Assembly (NCBI GenBank): GCA_023957015.1
Contig: JAMLHR010000020.1
Span: 1-47,617 of the forward strand
Length of the DNA stretch: 47,617 nt
Origin: Thermomicrobiales bacterium
GTDB taxonomy: Bacteria; Chloroflexota; Chloroflexia; Thermomicrobiales; UBA6265
Direction: 5' to 3'
Translations under genes and position numbers: made by a program
Notes under the pieces: generated by a model
Database searches by the model: none
Told to the model about the DNA's origin: nothing
The model's input: only the letters and a program-made list of their open reading frames with translations
Shown here: piece by piece, positions 33,730-41,207 of the stretch
Numbering within the stretch: position 1 is the stretch's first letter
How the letters are laid out: each line of letters begins with the position of its first letter

Positions 33730-34170
33730 ATGATCTCCCCCATCCCTACACGTGCACACCTCCGTGATCTCAGCGAGTTCGCCAGGATTCAAACCGCGTC
33801 GTTTCCCCCGCACCTCGCCTACAAACGCTGGATGCTCTTCGTGTTCTGGTGCTTTCCCGGCGTCACCTTTGCTGTGACGCGAGATGGCGAGAAGGTCACC
33901 GGTGGCATCATCAGCGACACCCACCATGGCATGATCCGGATCATGAATATCGCCGTCCATCCCGACTACCGCAGGCACGGCATTGGTCGTGCCCTGATGC
34001 GTTCCGTATTGGACGCCCGACCGCACGATTCCGCTGTGCTCATGGTGCAGGAGGAAAATACCGCAGCCCAGGCTCTATATCGCGAGCTTGGATTTGAGCA
34101 AAGCGGGTATCTGGGTGCGTATTACGGACCCGGCCGTGGCGGTATCGAGATGACCTTGCGACGAGGCTAA
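33730..34170 (+). CDS. GNAT family N-acetyltransferase (RimI-like)
   Basis: This 146-residue single-domain GNAT has 'NIAVHPDYRRHGIGRALMRS' as the acetyl-CoA loop (R-R-H-G-I-G) and 'VQEENTAAQALYRELGFEQS' as motif B with the catalytic-region Tyr, closely like RimI protein acetyltransferases. 'GGIISDTHHGMIRI' lies before motif A. ATG at 33730 follows GGAG by 6 bases. It is 33 bases after the preceding GNAT, so the two are probably co-transcribed. Its stop overlaps the convergent mgtC stop by 3 bases. Confidence 0.88.
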   Translation: MISPIPTRAHLRDLSEFARIQTASFPPHLAYKRWMLFVFWCFPGVTFAVTRDGEKVTGGIISDTHHGMIRIMNIAVHPDYRRHGIGRALMRSVLDARPHDSAVLMVQEENTAAQALYRELGFEQSGYLGAYYGPGRGGIEMTLRRG

Positions 34171-34841
34171 TCCAGTCGATCCACATGCCAGCCGATGCGG
34201 TCGACACCGGGGATCTTCTCCATGCGTCCAACCACCTCGATCGCATCGTCGGCATTGTGAACCTGTATCCGGATCTCCAGCACCGACTTCTTTTTGTCGA
34301 CCGTTGACTCCAGATCAAGCGATGTCAGAATGAATCCCGGTTCTTCCAGCGCCATTTTGCGGATATCACGGATGACGCTTGCCGCATCAATAATGTGAAG
34401 TCTGACCCGATGCTCCACGGAGTCTTTGTGGAAGAGCGCGCGCTTGACCGGTAGCAGTCCGCCGGTGATGAGCAGCAGAAACCCGGTCGCGATCGTGCCA
34501 GTCAGCAGCATACCGCCACCAACCGCCAGCCCCACACCTGAGGCGGCCCAGAGGAGAGCTGCGGTGGTGAGCCCGTGAACGACATTCTGTCGGAGGAAGA
34601 TGACACCAGCACCCAGGAAACCGATACCGCTCACCACCTGAGCCGCGATACGGCTCATATCATGTTCGCGTCCAGGAATTACGGGAATGCCGTAAATAGA
34701 GACGATCATGATCAGGGCGCTAGCCATACTCACCACGGCATAGGTGCGCATACCGGCGCTTTGCTCCCTTCGGGCGCGCTCGATACCGATCGCGACCCCC
34801 AAAAGGGAGGCGACGCCAAGGCGAATGATGATATCTATCAT
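34167..34841 (-). CDS. mgtC: MgtC/SapB family membrane protein
   Basis: This 224-residue protein has five helices and a C-terminal ACT-like domain. 'GVAIGIERARREQSAGMRTY' is the conserved MgtC cytoplasmic motif and 'RIAAQVVSGIGFLGAGVIF' is its second signature. 'VHGLTTAALLWAASGVGLAV' completes the membrane part. MgtC proteins modulate P-type ATPase/F-ATPase activity or magnesium and acid-stress survival; here only membership is shown. I place the start at ATG 34841, where the first helix begins; ATG 34889 in the same frame would add 16 residues. A structured upstream region suggests regulation, but it is not an M-box. Confidence 0.88.
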   Translation of the reverse strand: MIDIIIRLGVASLLGVAIGIERARREQSAGMRTYAVVSMASALIMIVSIYGIPVIPGREHDMSRIAAQVVSGIGFLGAGVIFLRQNVVHGLTTAALLWAASGVGLAVGGGMLLTGTIATGFLLLITGGLLPVKRALFHKDSVEHRVRLHIIDAASVIRDIRKMALEEPGFILTSLDLESTVDKKKSVLEIRIQVHNADDAIEVVGRMEKIPGVDRIGWHVDRLD

Positions 34842-34921
34842 CGAAAGACCGCCATCGAAATGGCCGTCCAGGGTAGGAATAACTGGCATACCTTACTCAG
34901 TGCGATAACCATCGCGGTTAG

Positions 34922-35012
34922 CGTTAACATTCTGTTAACGTTTTGCCTAGTATCGCTTAACCAGCCGAACGGTGCAGCGATCCTGGACGCACCGGGGCTC
35001 TCTATCGTTCGG
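34922..35012 (-). promoter_or_regulatory. Palindrome and nested hairpin upstream of mgtC
   Basis: CGTTAAC-ATTCT-GTTAACG (34922-34940) is a perfect 7-bp inverted repeat, like a dimeric-regulator site. Further upstream, CCGAACG (34965-34971) pairs with CGTTCGG (35006-35012), enclosing GGTGC/GCACC. These are the only marked structures in the gap before mgtC. The role is inferred from position. Confidence 0.4.
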
Positions 35013-35050
35013 TTGAGCCGTAATCCTGGTATGGGTTGATAGGGATGTGC

Positions 35051-35329
35051 CTACAGTCGGAAGAGGAGCAGCACCAGCGCGCCTACCGCCAGGACAGCGT
35101 TCAGAATAGCCCCGAACTTGAGCGGTTTGGCCTGGGCGGGCGGCACCTGGGAAGCGACATTCCACGTCGTCCAGGCCATACCAGCCAGACAGAGGATAAG
35201 GATGACGAGTCCAGCTTCGGCCGAATAGAGTAGCCCGATGAACGGTGCCAGCACGATTCCCACCATGGGGATCATCATGCGGGCGTTGACCTTGATTGTG
35301 GGTGGTCCGTCAGGATTCTGGTAGGCCAA
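35051..35329 (-). CDS. Small membrane protein of unknown function
   Basis: This 92-residue protein has about three hydrophobic helices ('MIPMVGIVLAPFIGLLY', 'AGLVILILCLAGMAW' and 'ILNAVLAVGALVLLLFRL'). TTG at 35329 is the likely start because AGGAG lies 6 bases upstream. The ATG at 35353 in the same frame has no ribosome site and overlaps a palindrome. I do not recognise the family. It is divergent from the DNA methyltransferase. Confidence 0.6.
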   Translation of the reverse strand: MAYQNPDGPPTIKVNARMMIPMVGIVLAPFIGLLYSAEAGLVILILCLAGMAWTTWNVASQVPPAQAKPLKFGAILNAVLAVGALVLLLFRL

Positions 35330-35350
35330 TGCGGTCTCCTGTGCGAAAAT

Positions 35351-35371
35351 CATTGATACGTTCGATCAATG
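35351..35371. promoter_or_regulatory. Inverted repeat between divergent genes
   Basis: CATTGAT (35351-35357) and ATCAATG (35365-35371) are perfect 7-base arms around ACGTTCG. It lies between the TTG start of the small membrane protein and the GTG start of the methyltransferase, so a regulator bound here could act on both. Confidence 0.4.
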
Positions 35372-35393
35372 GTAGCCGGTTTACGGAGGGTAT

Positions 35394-36593
35394 GTGAACG
35401 ATCCGCTTGCGGCAATCTCCGCGCTCCTGCGCGATCTCCCCGCTACGTCTCCTGCAGGAGACGCCCCGTTACCGGATCCCGATGCCAACACCATCCTCCA
35501 CATGGACAATCTGGCGGCAATGAGCCTGATCCGGGATCAGAGCATCGACTTTATCTACCTCGATCCACCGTTTGCCTCCTCCGCTCACTATTGGCGTGAA
35601 ATACGTCTTCCCGGTCACACTGTTCGGCAACCTGCCTATATCGATCACTGGCCGAATGGCCTGAGTGGGTATCTGGCGTTTTTGGTGCCACGGCTCGCCG
35701 CGACCAGGCGGTTACTCAAACCCACGGGGAGCATCTGTGTCCATCTCGATACTCACAGCAGTCACTACGTGAAGGTCGCGCTGGACGCGATCTTCGGTCC
35801 CGAACTGCTCGTTAACGAGGTCGTCTGGCGTTACGGTAAGATGAGCAACACCAGCCGCCGCTTTCCCCAGAATCACGATACGCTCCTGGTCTACGCCGCC
35901 AGTTCGGATTGGTACTTTGAACCTGTGCGCAATCAGCCCAGCGAGTATCGCAACCGCTTCTTACGTGACCTCACCGGGAATCAGGTGCTCTATGGCAGCG
36001 TGAAACATCGGCAAGACAAGCTCATCCTGCGCCGCATCGCGGCGCGAACCAAGGAGCTGGGGCGTGATCTGCGGGATAGCGATATCCTCTTCGACTTCGA
36101 TCTCGAGCGAAAGGTGCAGGACGATGTCTTCACAGATATCTCGATTGTGAAGGGGAACGCACGCGAAGGCACCGGCTATGACACCCAGAAACCGCAGCAG
36201 CTGTTGGAGCGTCTGATCAGTGCCTACAGTCCACCGGATGGCGTGGTCGCGGATTTCTTCTGTGGCAGTGGCACTACCGGAGCCGCTGCGAGTGCGCTCA
36301 ATCGACGCTGGATTCTGGCGGATTACGGATTGCCCGCCATCCAACTCAGTCGCTTGCGACTGGCGGCATCCACACCGACGTTTCGCCGTGATCCCGCGCT
36401 GCAGTCACCGACGTTCGATATCGATGCGACGGGTGCGATTCGGGATTACCGGCTGGAGGAGATTGATCTCTCGGCAAGCGACGAGGCGATTGTCGCGAGT
36501 CAACTCGAGACCGATCCGTCTCCGCTTCTAGTCGGGCGTATCGGTGACATCGTGATCGATGTCTTTGGACGCGAGGCAACACTGCCGGATTGA
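35394..36593 (+). CDS. Site-specific DNA methyltransferase, beta class (N6-adenine or N4-cytosine)
   Basis: This 399-residue DNA amino-methyltransferase has catalytic motif IV 'YLDPPF' (D57-P-P-F60) before the SAM-binding motif I 'DFFCGSGTTGAAAS' (287-300), the beta-class order. 'YDTQKP' (262-267) is the conserved motif X. The stretch about 140-260 is the target-recognition region. DPPF with Phe is common in cytosine-N4 or adenine-N6 enzymes, so the base is not settled. GTG at 35394 follows GGAGG by 4 bases. There is no nuclease gene nearby, so this is a solitary enzyme. Confidence 0.92.
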   Translation: MNDPLAAISALLRDLPATSPAGDAPLPDPDANTILHMDNLAAMSLIRDQSIDFIYLDPPFASSAHYWREIRLPGHTVRQPAYIDHWPNGLSGYLAFLVPRLAATRRLLKPTGSICVHLDTHSSHYVKVALDAIFGPELLVNEVVWRYGKMSNTSRRFPQNHDTLLVYAASSDWYFEPVRNQPSEYRNRFLRDLTGNQVLYGSVKHRQDKLILRRIAARTKELGRDLRDSDILFDFDLERKVQDDVFTDISIVKGNAREGTGYDTQKPQQLLERLISAYSPPDGVVADFFCGSGTTGAAASALNRRWILADYGLPAIQLSRLRLAASTPTFRRDPALQSPTFDIDATGAIRDYRLEEIDLSASDEAIVASQLETDPSPLLVGRIGDIVIDVFGREATLPD

Positions 36594-36632
36594 GTTTGCT
36601 ACGATGTACGTACGATCATCAGGATCGTTTGT

Positions 36633-38999
36633 ATGCCGTCATTCACACCAGGACATCACACATTGGCTTACAACTTCAACTCACCCTCTCCGTATGCAGG
36701 TCCGCGCCGCTCGCCGCGCTGGCCCTGGGTTTTCGCCTCGATTCTCCTGATTGCGGTCGTGGGTGTTTCCACCATCCTGCTGCAGAACGGCCTTTCCTCG
36801 GGCGGCAACCAGGGTAATCGGGATCTGGCGCTGATTACACCCACCTCCGAGATCACGATGGCTCCGAGCCAAACGCCGGTTCCGTCACCGACACCCGTCT
36901 CCCTGGAGGACTCCACCGAACTCGCGACCGAATGGATCACGCTCTGGATGAACGAAGACTATGCGGCTATGTATCATCTCACCTCCGCCGCGACGCGAGA
37001 CAACATGACTGAGCGCGCCTTCGTCGACAAATACACCGGAGTTCAGCGGGTTGCCGGTATCAACCGCATCAATGCCCGTCTGGATGGCGAGGTCAATGAG
37101 CAGGGGCTCGTCAACGTCGCGGTGACGTACGATAGCGGCCTGGTTGGTGAGATTCCGCAGACGATGGAACTCGCCATGATCCACGAGAGTATGGGCTGGC
37201 GCGTTATTTGGTCGCCCTCGCTCATCTTCACGGAACTTGGTAGCAATGGTTGTGTGGACTGGACCGGCGAATCCTTCACCCGCGGCAGGATCCTGGATAG
37301 CCAGGGGCGCGTGTTCGCCGAGGATGCCAAAGTCACCCGCGTCAGTGTGGTCCCCGCCGATATGATCGATCCGGAGTGGGCGTATTCCTCCCTCTCCGAG
37401 GTGCTGGGTATGGATCGGTCGACGATTGAAGCGCGGGTCAACGCCAATCCAAACGCGAACTGGGAAGTGGTGCTGAAGGATATGCCAGCCGATCAGGAGA
37501 TCAGCCTGTTGAACTCGCTGGGCGATATCGATGGTGTTCGCATCCATCCGGCCACCCAGCGGCATTATCCCTATGGCTCCAGCGCCGTGCATCTGGTGGG
37601 TTACGTGTCGTTGGTTACGGCCGAGGATATCGAGCGCGACAACTCCCTTCTCGAGGGCCAGCTCATCGGACGAACCGGTATCGAGTACGGGGCCAACGAT
37701 ATCCTTTCCGGGAAACCGGGAGGCACGCTCTACGCCGTCGATTGCACCTCACGGACCAAGCGTGCTGAGATCGCCAGTGCCCAGGGACAACCACCGGTCG
37801 ATATTTACTTAACTGTTGACGCCGAGTTCCAAAAGGCCGTTGATGAATCCATGTACCATGCCGAGAAGGAGATCGATGGCCCCAATGGCAAGAAGATCAC
37901 GATCGGTCAGCGTGGTGCCGCGGTGGTGATCGATCCGCGCACTGGCGCGATTATGGCTATGGTGAGCCATCCCAGCTTTGATCCCAACGGGATTATCACG
38001 GGCAACATCAGCGCGGAGGATCAGGCGCTCCTCGACGATCCGGTCATGCTCGCCTGGCTCAATCGTGCGGTTAACCAGCCGTTGCCAACCGGTTCCATCT
38101 TCAAGGTGATCACCACTGCCGGAGGCATGCACACGCTCAATTACACGGATCAGGAATTGCTGAACTGCCCTGCCACCTTTGAGCTCGGTGGTCAGACCTA
38201 TAAGGACTGGATGATGCAACCAGGCCTCACCGCAGTGGGCATGCTGACACTGCATCAGGCGTTGGTGAACAGCTGTAATACCGTGTTTTATGGCATCGGT
38301 GAGCAGATGGATTACGTCGATTCCTATGCCCTCGCGAATATGGCGCGTTCGTTTGGTCTGGGCGAACCGGTTGCGGTACCGTATTTCCCCGCCAATACAT
38401 CCGGTACCGTTCCTGATCCCACCTGGAAGCTGGAGAACAAGAACGATGGCTGGGCCACCGGCGATAATGTCCTCCTCGCGATCGGGCAGGGAGATCTGAC
38501 TGCCACACCGCTGCAGATGGCGGTCGCATACGCAGCCATCGCCAATGGCGGTGATGTCCTCGTACCCTATGTGATTGATCGTACCCAGGTGGCGGGCGAG
38601 GATGCGGTGCAAGTGGGTGAGCGTCAGGTAAAGAATCATCTGCCACTGTCGGATACGCAGATCGGCTGGATTCAGAGCGCATTGCGGGATCAGACCAGCG
38701 ATCCTAACGGCTATGGGAGTAGTCGTATCTTTGGTAGCTTCCCCTGGAGCATTAGCGGCAAGACCGGTACCGCCCAGAACGAGCGCGCGAATGAAGATGA
38801 GCGACCGCACAGCTGGTTTGCAGCATACGCGCCGTATCCAGGGAACGGTGAACCCGCGGAGATCGCCAGCATCGTCATGTTCGAGAACACCGGTGAGGGC
38901 GTGACCTTTGCGGCTCCGGTCACCAAGGAGATTTACCAGATTTACCTGGATCGTTTCCGCGGAGCCTACGTATTGCCGGATACCCGGCAATGGCTATGA
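36633..38999 (+). CDS. Class B penicillin-binding protein with NTF2/MecA_N-like domain
   Basis: This 788-residue membrane-anchored DD-transpeptidase has a single helix at about 32-52 and a Ser/Thr/Pro linker. A domain at about 90-200 resembles the NTF2-like MecA_N module ('ATEWITLWMNEDYAAMYHLT'). A dimerisation region ('RGRILDSQGRVFAEDA') and the transpeptidase domain follow. Active-site motifs are S488-I-F-K491, S547-C-N549 and K710-T-G712. The first motif is 'PTGSIFK' where most PBP2 have P-G-S-T-F-K. MecA_N domains are found in PBP2a-like and PBP3-type proteins. ATG at 36633 follows AGGA by 9 bases. Confidence 0.92.
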   Translation: MPSFTPGHHTLAYNFNSPSPYAGPRRSPRWPWVFASILLIAVVGVSTILLQNGLSSGGNQGNRDLALITPTSEITMAPSQTPVPSPTPVSLEDSTELATEWITLWMNEDYAAMYHLTSAATRDNMTERAFVDKYTGVQRVAGINRINARLDGEVNEQGLVNVAVTYDSGLVGEIPQTMELAMIHESMGWRVIWSPSLIFTELGSNGCVDWTGESFTRGRILDSQGRVFAEDAKVTRVSVVPADMIDPEWAYSSLSEVLGMDRSTIEARVNANPNANWEVVLKDMPADQEISLLNSLGDIDGVRIHPATQRHYPYGSSAVHLVGYVSLVTAEDIERDNSLLEGQLIGRTGIEYGANDILSGKPGGTLYAVDCTSRTKRAEIASAQGQPPVDIYLTVDAEFQKAVDESMYHAEKEIDGPNGKKITIGQRGAAVVIDPRTGAIMAMVSHPSFDPNGIITGNISAEDQALLDDPVMLAWLNRAVNQPLPTGSIFKVITTAGGMHTLNYTDQELLNCPATFELGGQTYKDWMMQPGLTAVGMLTLHQALVNSCNTVFYGIGEQMDYVDSYALANMARSFGLGEPVAVPYFPANTSGTVPDPTWKLENKNDGWATGDNVLLAIGQGDLTATPLQMAVAYAAIANGGDVLVPYVIDRTQVAGEDAVQVGERQVKNHLPLSDTQIGWIQSALRDQTSDPNGYGSSRIFGSFPWSISGKTGTAQNERANEDERPHSWFAAYAPYPGNGEPAEIASIVMFENTGEGVTFAAPVTKEIYQIYLDRFRGAYVLPDTRQWL

Positions 39000-39617
39000 T
39001 CTGTTCTGGATTTGGGCATCACATCAGTTGAATGACGGTCGTTCCACTACCACCCTATTGACATCACCCTGTACACTGTGCGTGGAGCACGTTCAGAGAA
39101 CGTGAACGTTCCGCTCCCGCCGCATCGCTCGCGGTTGTTGATTGGTCGAAGGATGTCGTGTACCTCAGGCACTTCATCTTGTCCGGTTTGCCATCCATGG
39201 CATGAGCCAGAAAGGAGCATTTGATGACAACACAGCTGCTTTATGGCGCCGGCCCTCGGGCATAGCGCCACCAACCAATCGGATCTTGCTGTAATCCAGT
39301 GAGTACTCCTGCCCTAATCGCATATCTCTGAAATACCTGTACTGGTGGGCCTTCTTTTGCGTGCATCCGCGCGTCTCTGGCCGTACCGGAACGAGCGCTT
39401 GCATAGGAAGCGTGCGCGTGGTGTGCCGCGTAGAAAGGCTGGCCCTTGATGATGATCAACATAGTTATGTAACCGGAATCCGAGAGAATTCACCCATTGA
39501 TCCAGAGCAAAGGAGCACCCGTGTTTTTGACATTTACCGATCCAGAACCACATCGAACCGATTTCCATTCTCGTCTGGACCATAGCCAGACTGATTCACA
39601 ACGAAGTGAGACCTATC
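39000..39617. other. Intergenic region with palindrome and short open frames
   Basis: The 618 bases after the PBP gene hold no large gene. CACGTTC-AGA-GAACGTG (39088-39104) is a perfect 7-bp palindrome followed by GAACGTTC. A 13-codon frame beginning at ATG 39224 ('MTTQLLYGAGPRA') has AAAGGAG upstream and could be a leader peptide. TTGACA at 39058 has no -10 at proper distance. A second small frame is listed separately. Confidence 0.4.
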
Positions 39618-39646
39618 ATGAACACCCGATTGATTACTCAGGCTGA
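39521..39646 (+). CDS. Possible 41-residue small protein
   Basis: GTG at 39521 follows AAAGGAG by 6 bases and opens a 41-codon frame to TGA at 39644-39646. It is hydrophilic and rich in His, Asp, Ser and Arg ('FTDPEPHRTDFHSRLDHSQT'). It has no recognised family and overlaps the start of the next small gene in another frame, so coupling is possible. The ribosome site is the only support. Confidence 0.25.
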   Translation: MFLTFTDPEPHRTDFHSRLDHSQTDSQRSETYHEHPIDYSG

Positions 39647-39818
39647 GATTACCAGCCACCAGGAAGCGTTGATACGCGATATTCGCCGTTCACGCACCAC
39701 ATTCACAGTTGCCGGTTTGCGACGACTGGTTGGCAACACCCTGATTGCACTGGGTATGCACCTGCACGGGCATGACCGAAGCACTGCTAATCCGATGTCC
39801 CCAATCGCAACAGCGTAG
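39618..39818 (+). CDS. Small basic protein, unknown function
   Basis: This 66-residue frame starts at ATG 39618 and ends 18 bases before the first double-GNAT gene. It contains an amphipathic basic segment, 'IRRSRTTFTVAGLRRLVGNT', and 'LIALGMHLHGH'. Similar short proteins with an 'LRR-x-x-G-x-x-LI-x-x-G-x-x-L' tail occur before unrelated genes in high-GC genomes, so it is likely real. Function unknown. Confidence 0.5.
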   Translation: MNTRLITQAEITSHQEALIRDIRRSRTTFTVAGLRRLVGNTLIALGMHLHGHDRSTANPMSPIATA

Positions 39819-39835
39819 TTACGAGGAGAGAGACC

Positions 39836-41071
39836 ATGTCTGACGATAACGACAAGAAGCCAAAGATCGAGCCCGGAACCGGGCACACACTGCAGTCATT
39901 TCTGGTGGGCGAGCATGTCTACCTCCGCACTGTTCAGGAGGGTGACGAGAAGTGGGCCGCCAGTTGGCGACAGGGCTTCATTCGCCGCTCCGTTTCCGCT
40001 ACCGAAAGCTGGATTGAGGACGATCTCAAGGATGAGGACGAGCTGCTCCTGCTGATCGTGCGCAAGCGCGATGATCGGGTCGTGGGATCGCTGAAGAGAG
40101 ATAGCTGGAAGCACTCCACCTGGTATAGCGGTTATATCGATCCGCTCTTCGGTGAGCAGGGCGATCATTGGCTGGGCGAGGCATACTGCCTGGCGCTGCA
40201 GTGGACCGTGGATGAACAGCACGGTGTGATCGCCTCGGTCGAGCGCGTTGGTGCTGACAAACCGATCATTCTGGAGAAGTTGGCATCTATTGGTTGCCGC
40301 ATCTCCAGCACCTTCCGCGAAAGCCATCGCGTGGGAGACACGTTCATCGATTGGCACTTCGTTCACTACCTGAACAAGGATTGGGTGAAGACGCTTGGCG
40401 ATCCCTTTGAAGATGAGAAGCCGCGTTCCGGTACTGGCGAACCCCGACCGGTGATTGCGCCGGTACAGGTTGATGGCGACAAACTGCCGCTGAATGCCGT
40501 TCGGGTTGGTCCGCGCGTCTATCTGCGACCGCTGCAGAAGGCCGATGCCGCCAAGCTGGTCGAGTGGAGTCGTCGCGAGACCGAGCCGTTCTGGAGTTCC
40601 GGTCGCGATGTGGTGACCCAAACCGCGGTCGAGCGTTGGTTCGAGAAGCTCGGTGAGGATGAGCCCCAGGCATGGGTGCGATTCGCCGTCTGTTTGCGCG
40701 AAAACGATGAGTTTATCGGTGCTGTCGGTGTCGATGGCATTGATTACGACCATCGTTGCGGTGAGAGCGAGAGCGAGTTCCACAATGTGGAATATCGCAG
40801 CAAGGGGTATGGCACCGAGGCCAAGCATCTGCTCTTCGATTACGCCTTCAACACGCTTGGCCTGCATAGCCTGCAGAGTTGGGTGATGTATAGCAACACG
40901 CGGAGTGCAGCAGCGTTGCGCAAGCAGGGCTACAAGGATGTTGGTATCGAGCCCTGGCTCGTGCGTCGTGCCGGTGCCTTCGAGAACTTTGGCACGTATG
41001 AACTGTTGGCCGATGAGTGGCGCGCCATGCCGCGCGCAACCGTCGAGGAAGCCGGTGATCTGGCTGGATGA
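39836..41071 (+). CDS. Tandem double-GNAT acetyltransferase, paralogue 1
   Basis: This 411-residue protein is built from two GNAT domains. The N-terminal one opens 'GEHVYLRTVQEGDEKWAASW' and its acetyl-CoA loop is eroded ('FGEQGDHWLGEAYC'). The C-terminal one opens 'GPRVYLRPLQKADAAKLVEW'. It keeps 'VEYRSKGYGTEAKHLLFDYA' (R-S-K-G-Y-G-T-E-A, RimJ/RimL type) and 'NTRSAAALRKQGYKDVG'. The N-domain is therefore probably structural or substrate-binding. ATG at 39836 follows GAGGAGAG. It is the most diverged of three adjacent paralogues and has a longer N-terminus. Substrate unknown. Confidence 0.88.
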   Translation: MSDDNDKKPKIEPGTGHTLQSFLVGEHVYLRTVQEGDEKWAASWRQGFIRRSVSATESWIEDDLKDEDELLLLIVRKRDDRVVGSLKRDSWKHSTWYSGYIDPLFGEQGDHWLGEAYCLALQWTVDEQHGVIASVERVGADKPIILEKLASIGCRISSTFRESHRVGDTFIDWHFVHYLNKDWVKTLGDPFEDEKPRSGTGEPRPVIAPVQVDGDKLPLNAVRVGPRVYLRPLQKADAAKLVEWSRRETEPFWSSGRDVVTQTAVERWFEKLGEDEPQAWVRFAVCLRENDEFIGAVGVDGIDYDHRCGESESEFHNVEYRSKGYGTEAKHLLFDYAFNTLGLHSLQSWVMYSNTRSAAALRKQGYKDVGIEPWLVRRAGAFENFGTYELLADEWRAMPRATVEEAGDLAG

Positions 41072-41087
41072 CAGTCGTTGCAAGTAG

Positions 41088-41118
41088 GGGTTGATCTGGC
41101 CGCAACCAGTATCAACCC
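41088..41118 (+). repeat. Two-step hairpin after double-GNAT paralogue 1
   Basis: GGGTTGAT (41088-41095) pairs with ATCAACCC (41111-41118), and inside it CTGG pairs with CCAG around CCGCAA. It lies 16 bases after the stop. There is no T tract, so it may slow decay of the upstream transcript or be another dispersed repeat (it resembles family E at its left end, GTAGGGGTTGATCT). Confidence 0.5.
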
Positions 41119-41140
41119 TGATATCCGGCGAAGAGTATTA

Positions 41141-41175
41141 GGGCGGATACCGATTGCGATCGGATCCGCCCCTAC
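41141..41175 (+). repeat. Family B hairpin, copy 2
   Basis: GGGCGGATACCGATTGCG followed by ATCGGATCCGCCCCTAC folds into a near-perfect hairpin (GGGCGGAT/ATCCGCCC, CCGAT/ATCGG). It shares 29 consecutive bases with 31397-31425. Both copies lie 30-80 bases upstream of a plus-strand start codon. Confidence 0.7.
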
Positions 41176-41207
41176 CGGAACCTCAACAATCAAAAGGAAG
41201 AACAGTC

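Noticed and set aside
34890..35040. M-box magnesium riboswitch before mgtC
   Set aside because: The conserved M-box core is not recognisable; only simple palindromes are present.
37809..38990. 393-codon open frame opposite the transpeptidase domain
   Set aside because: Antisense shadow of conserved penicillin-binding motifs.
39058..39081. TTGACA as a -35 box after the PBP gene
   Set aside because: No -10-like hexamer at 16-18 bases; TACACT is only 8 bases away.
39896..41083. 395-codon open frame opposite double-GNAT 1
   Set aside because: Antisense shadow; similar antisense frames recur opposite GNAT 2 and 3, as expected from shared codon usage.
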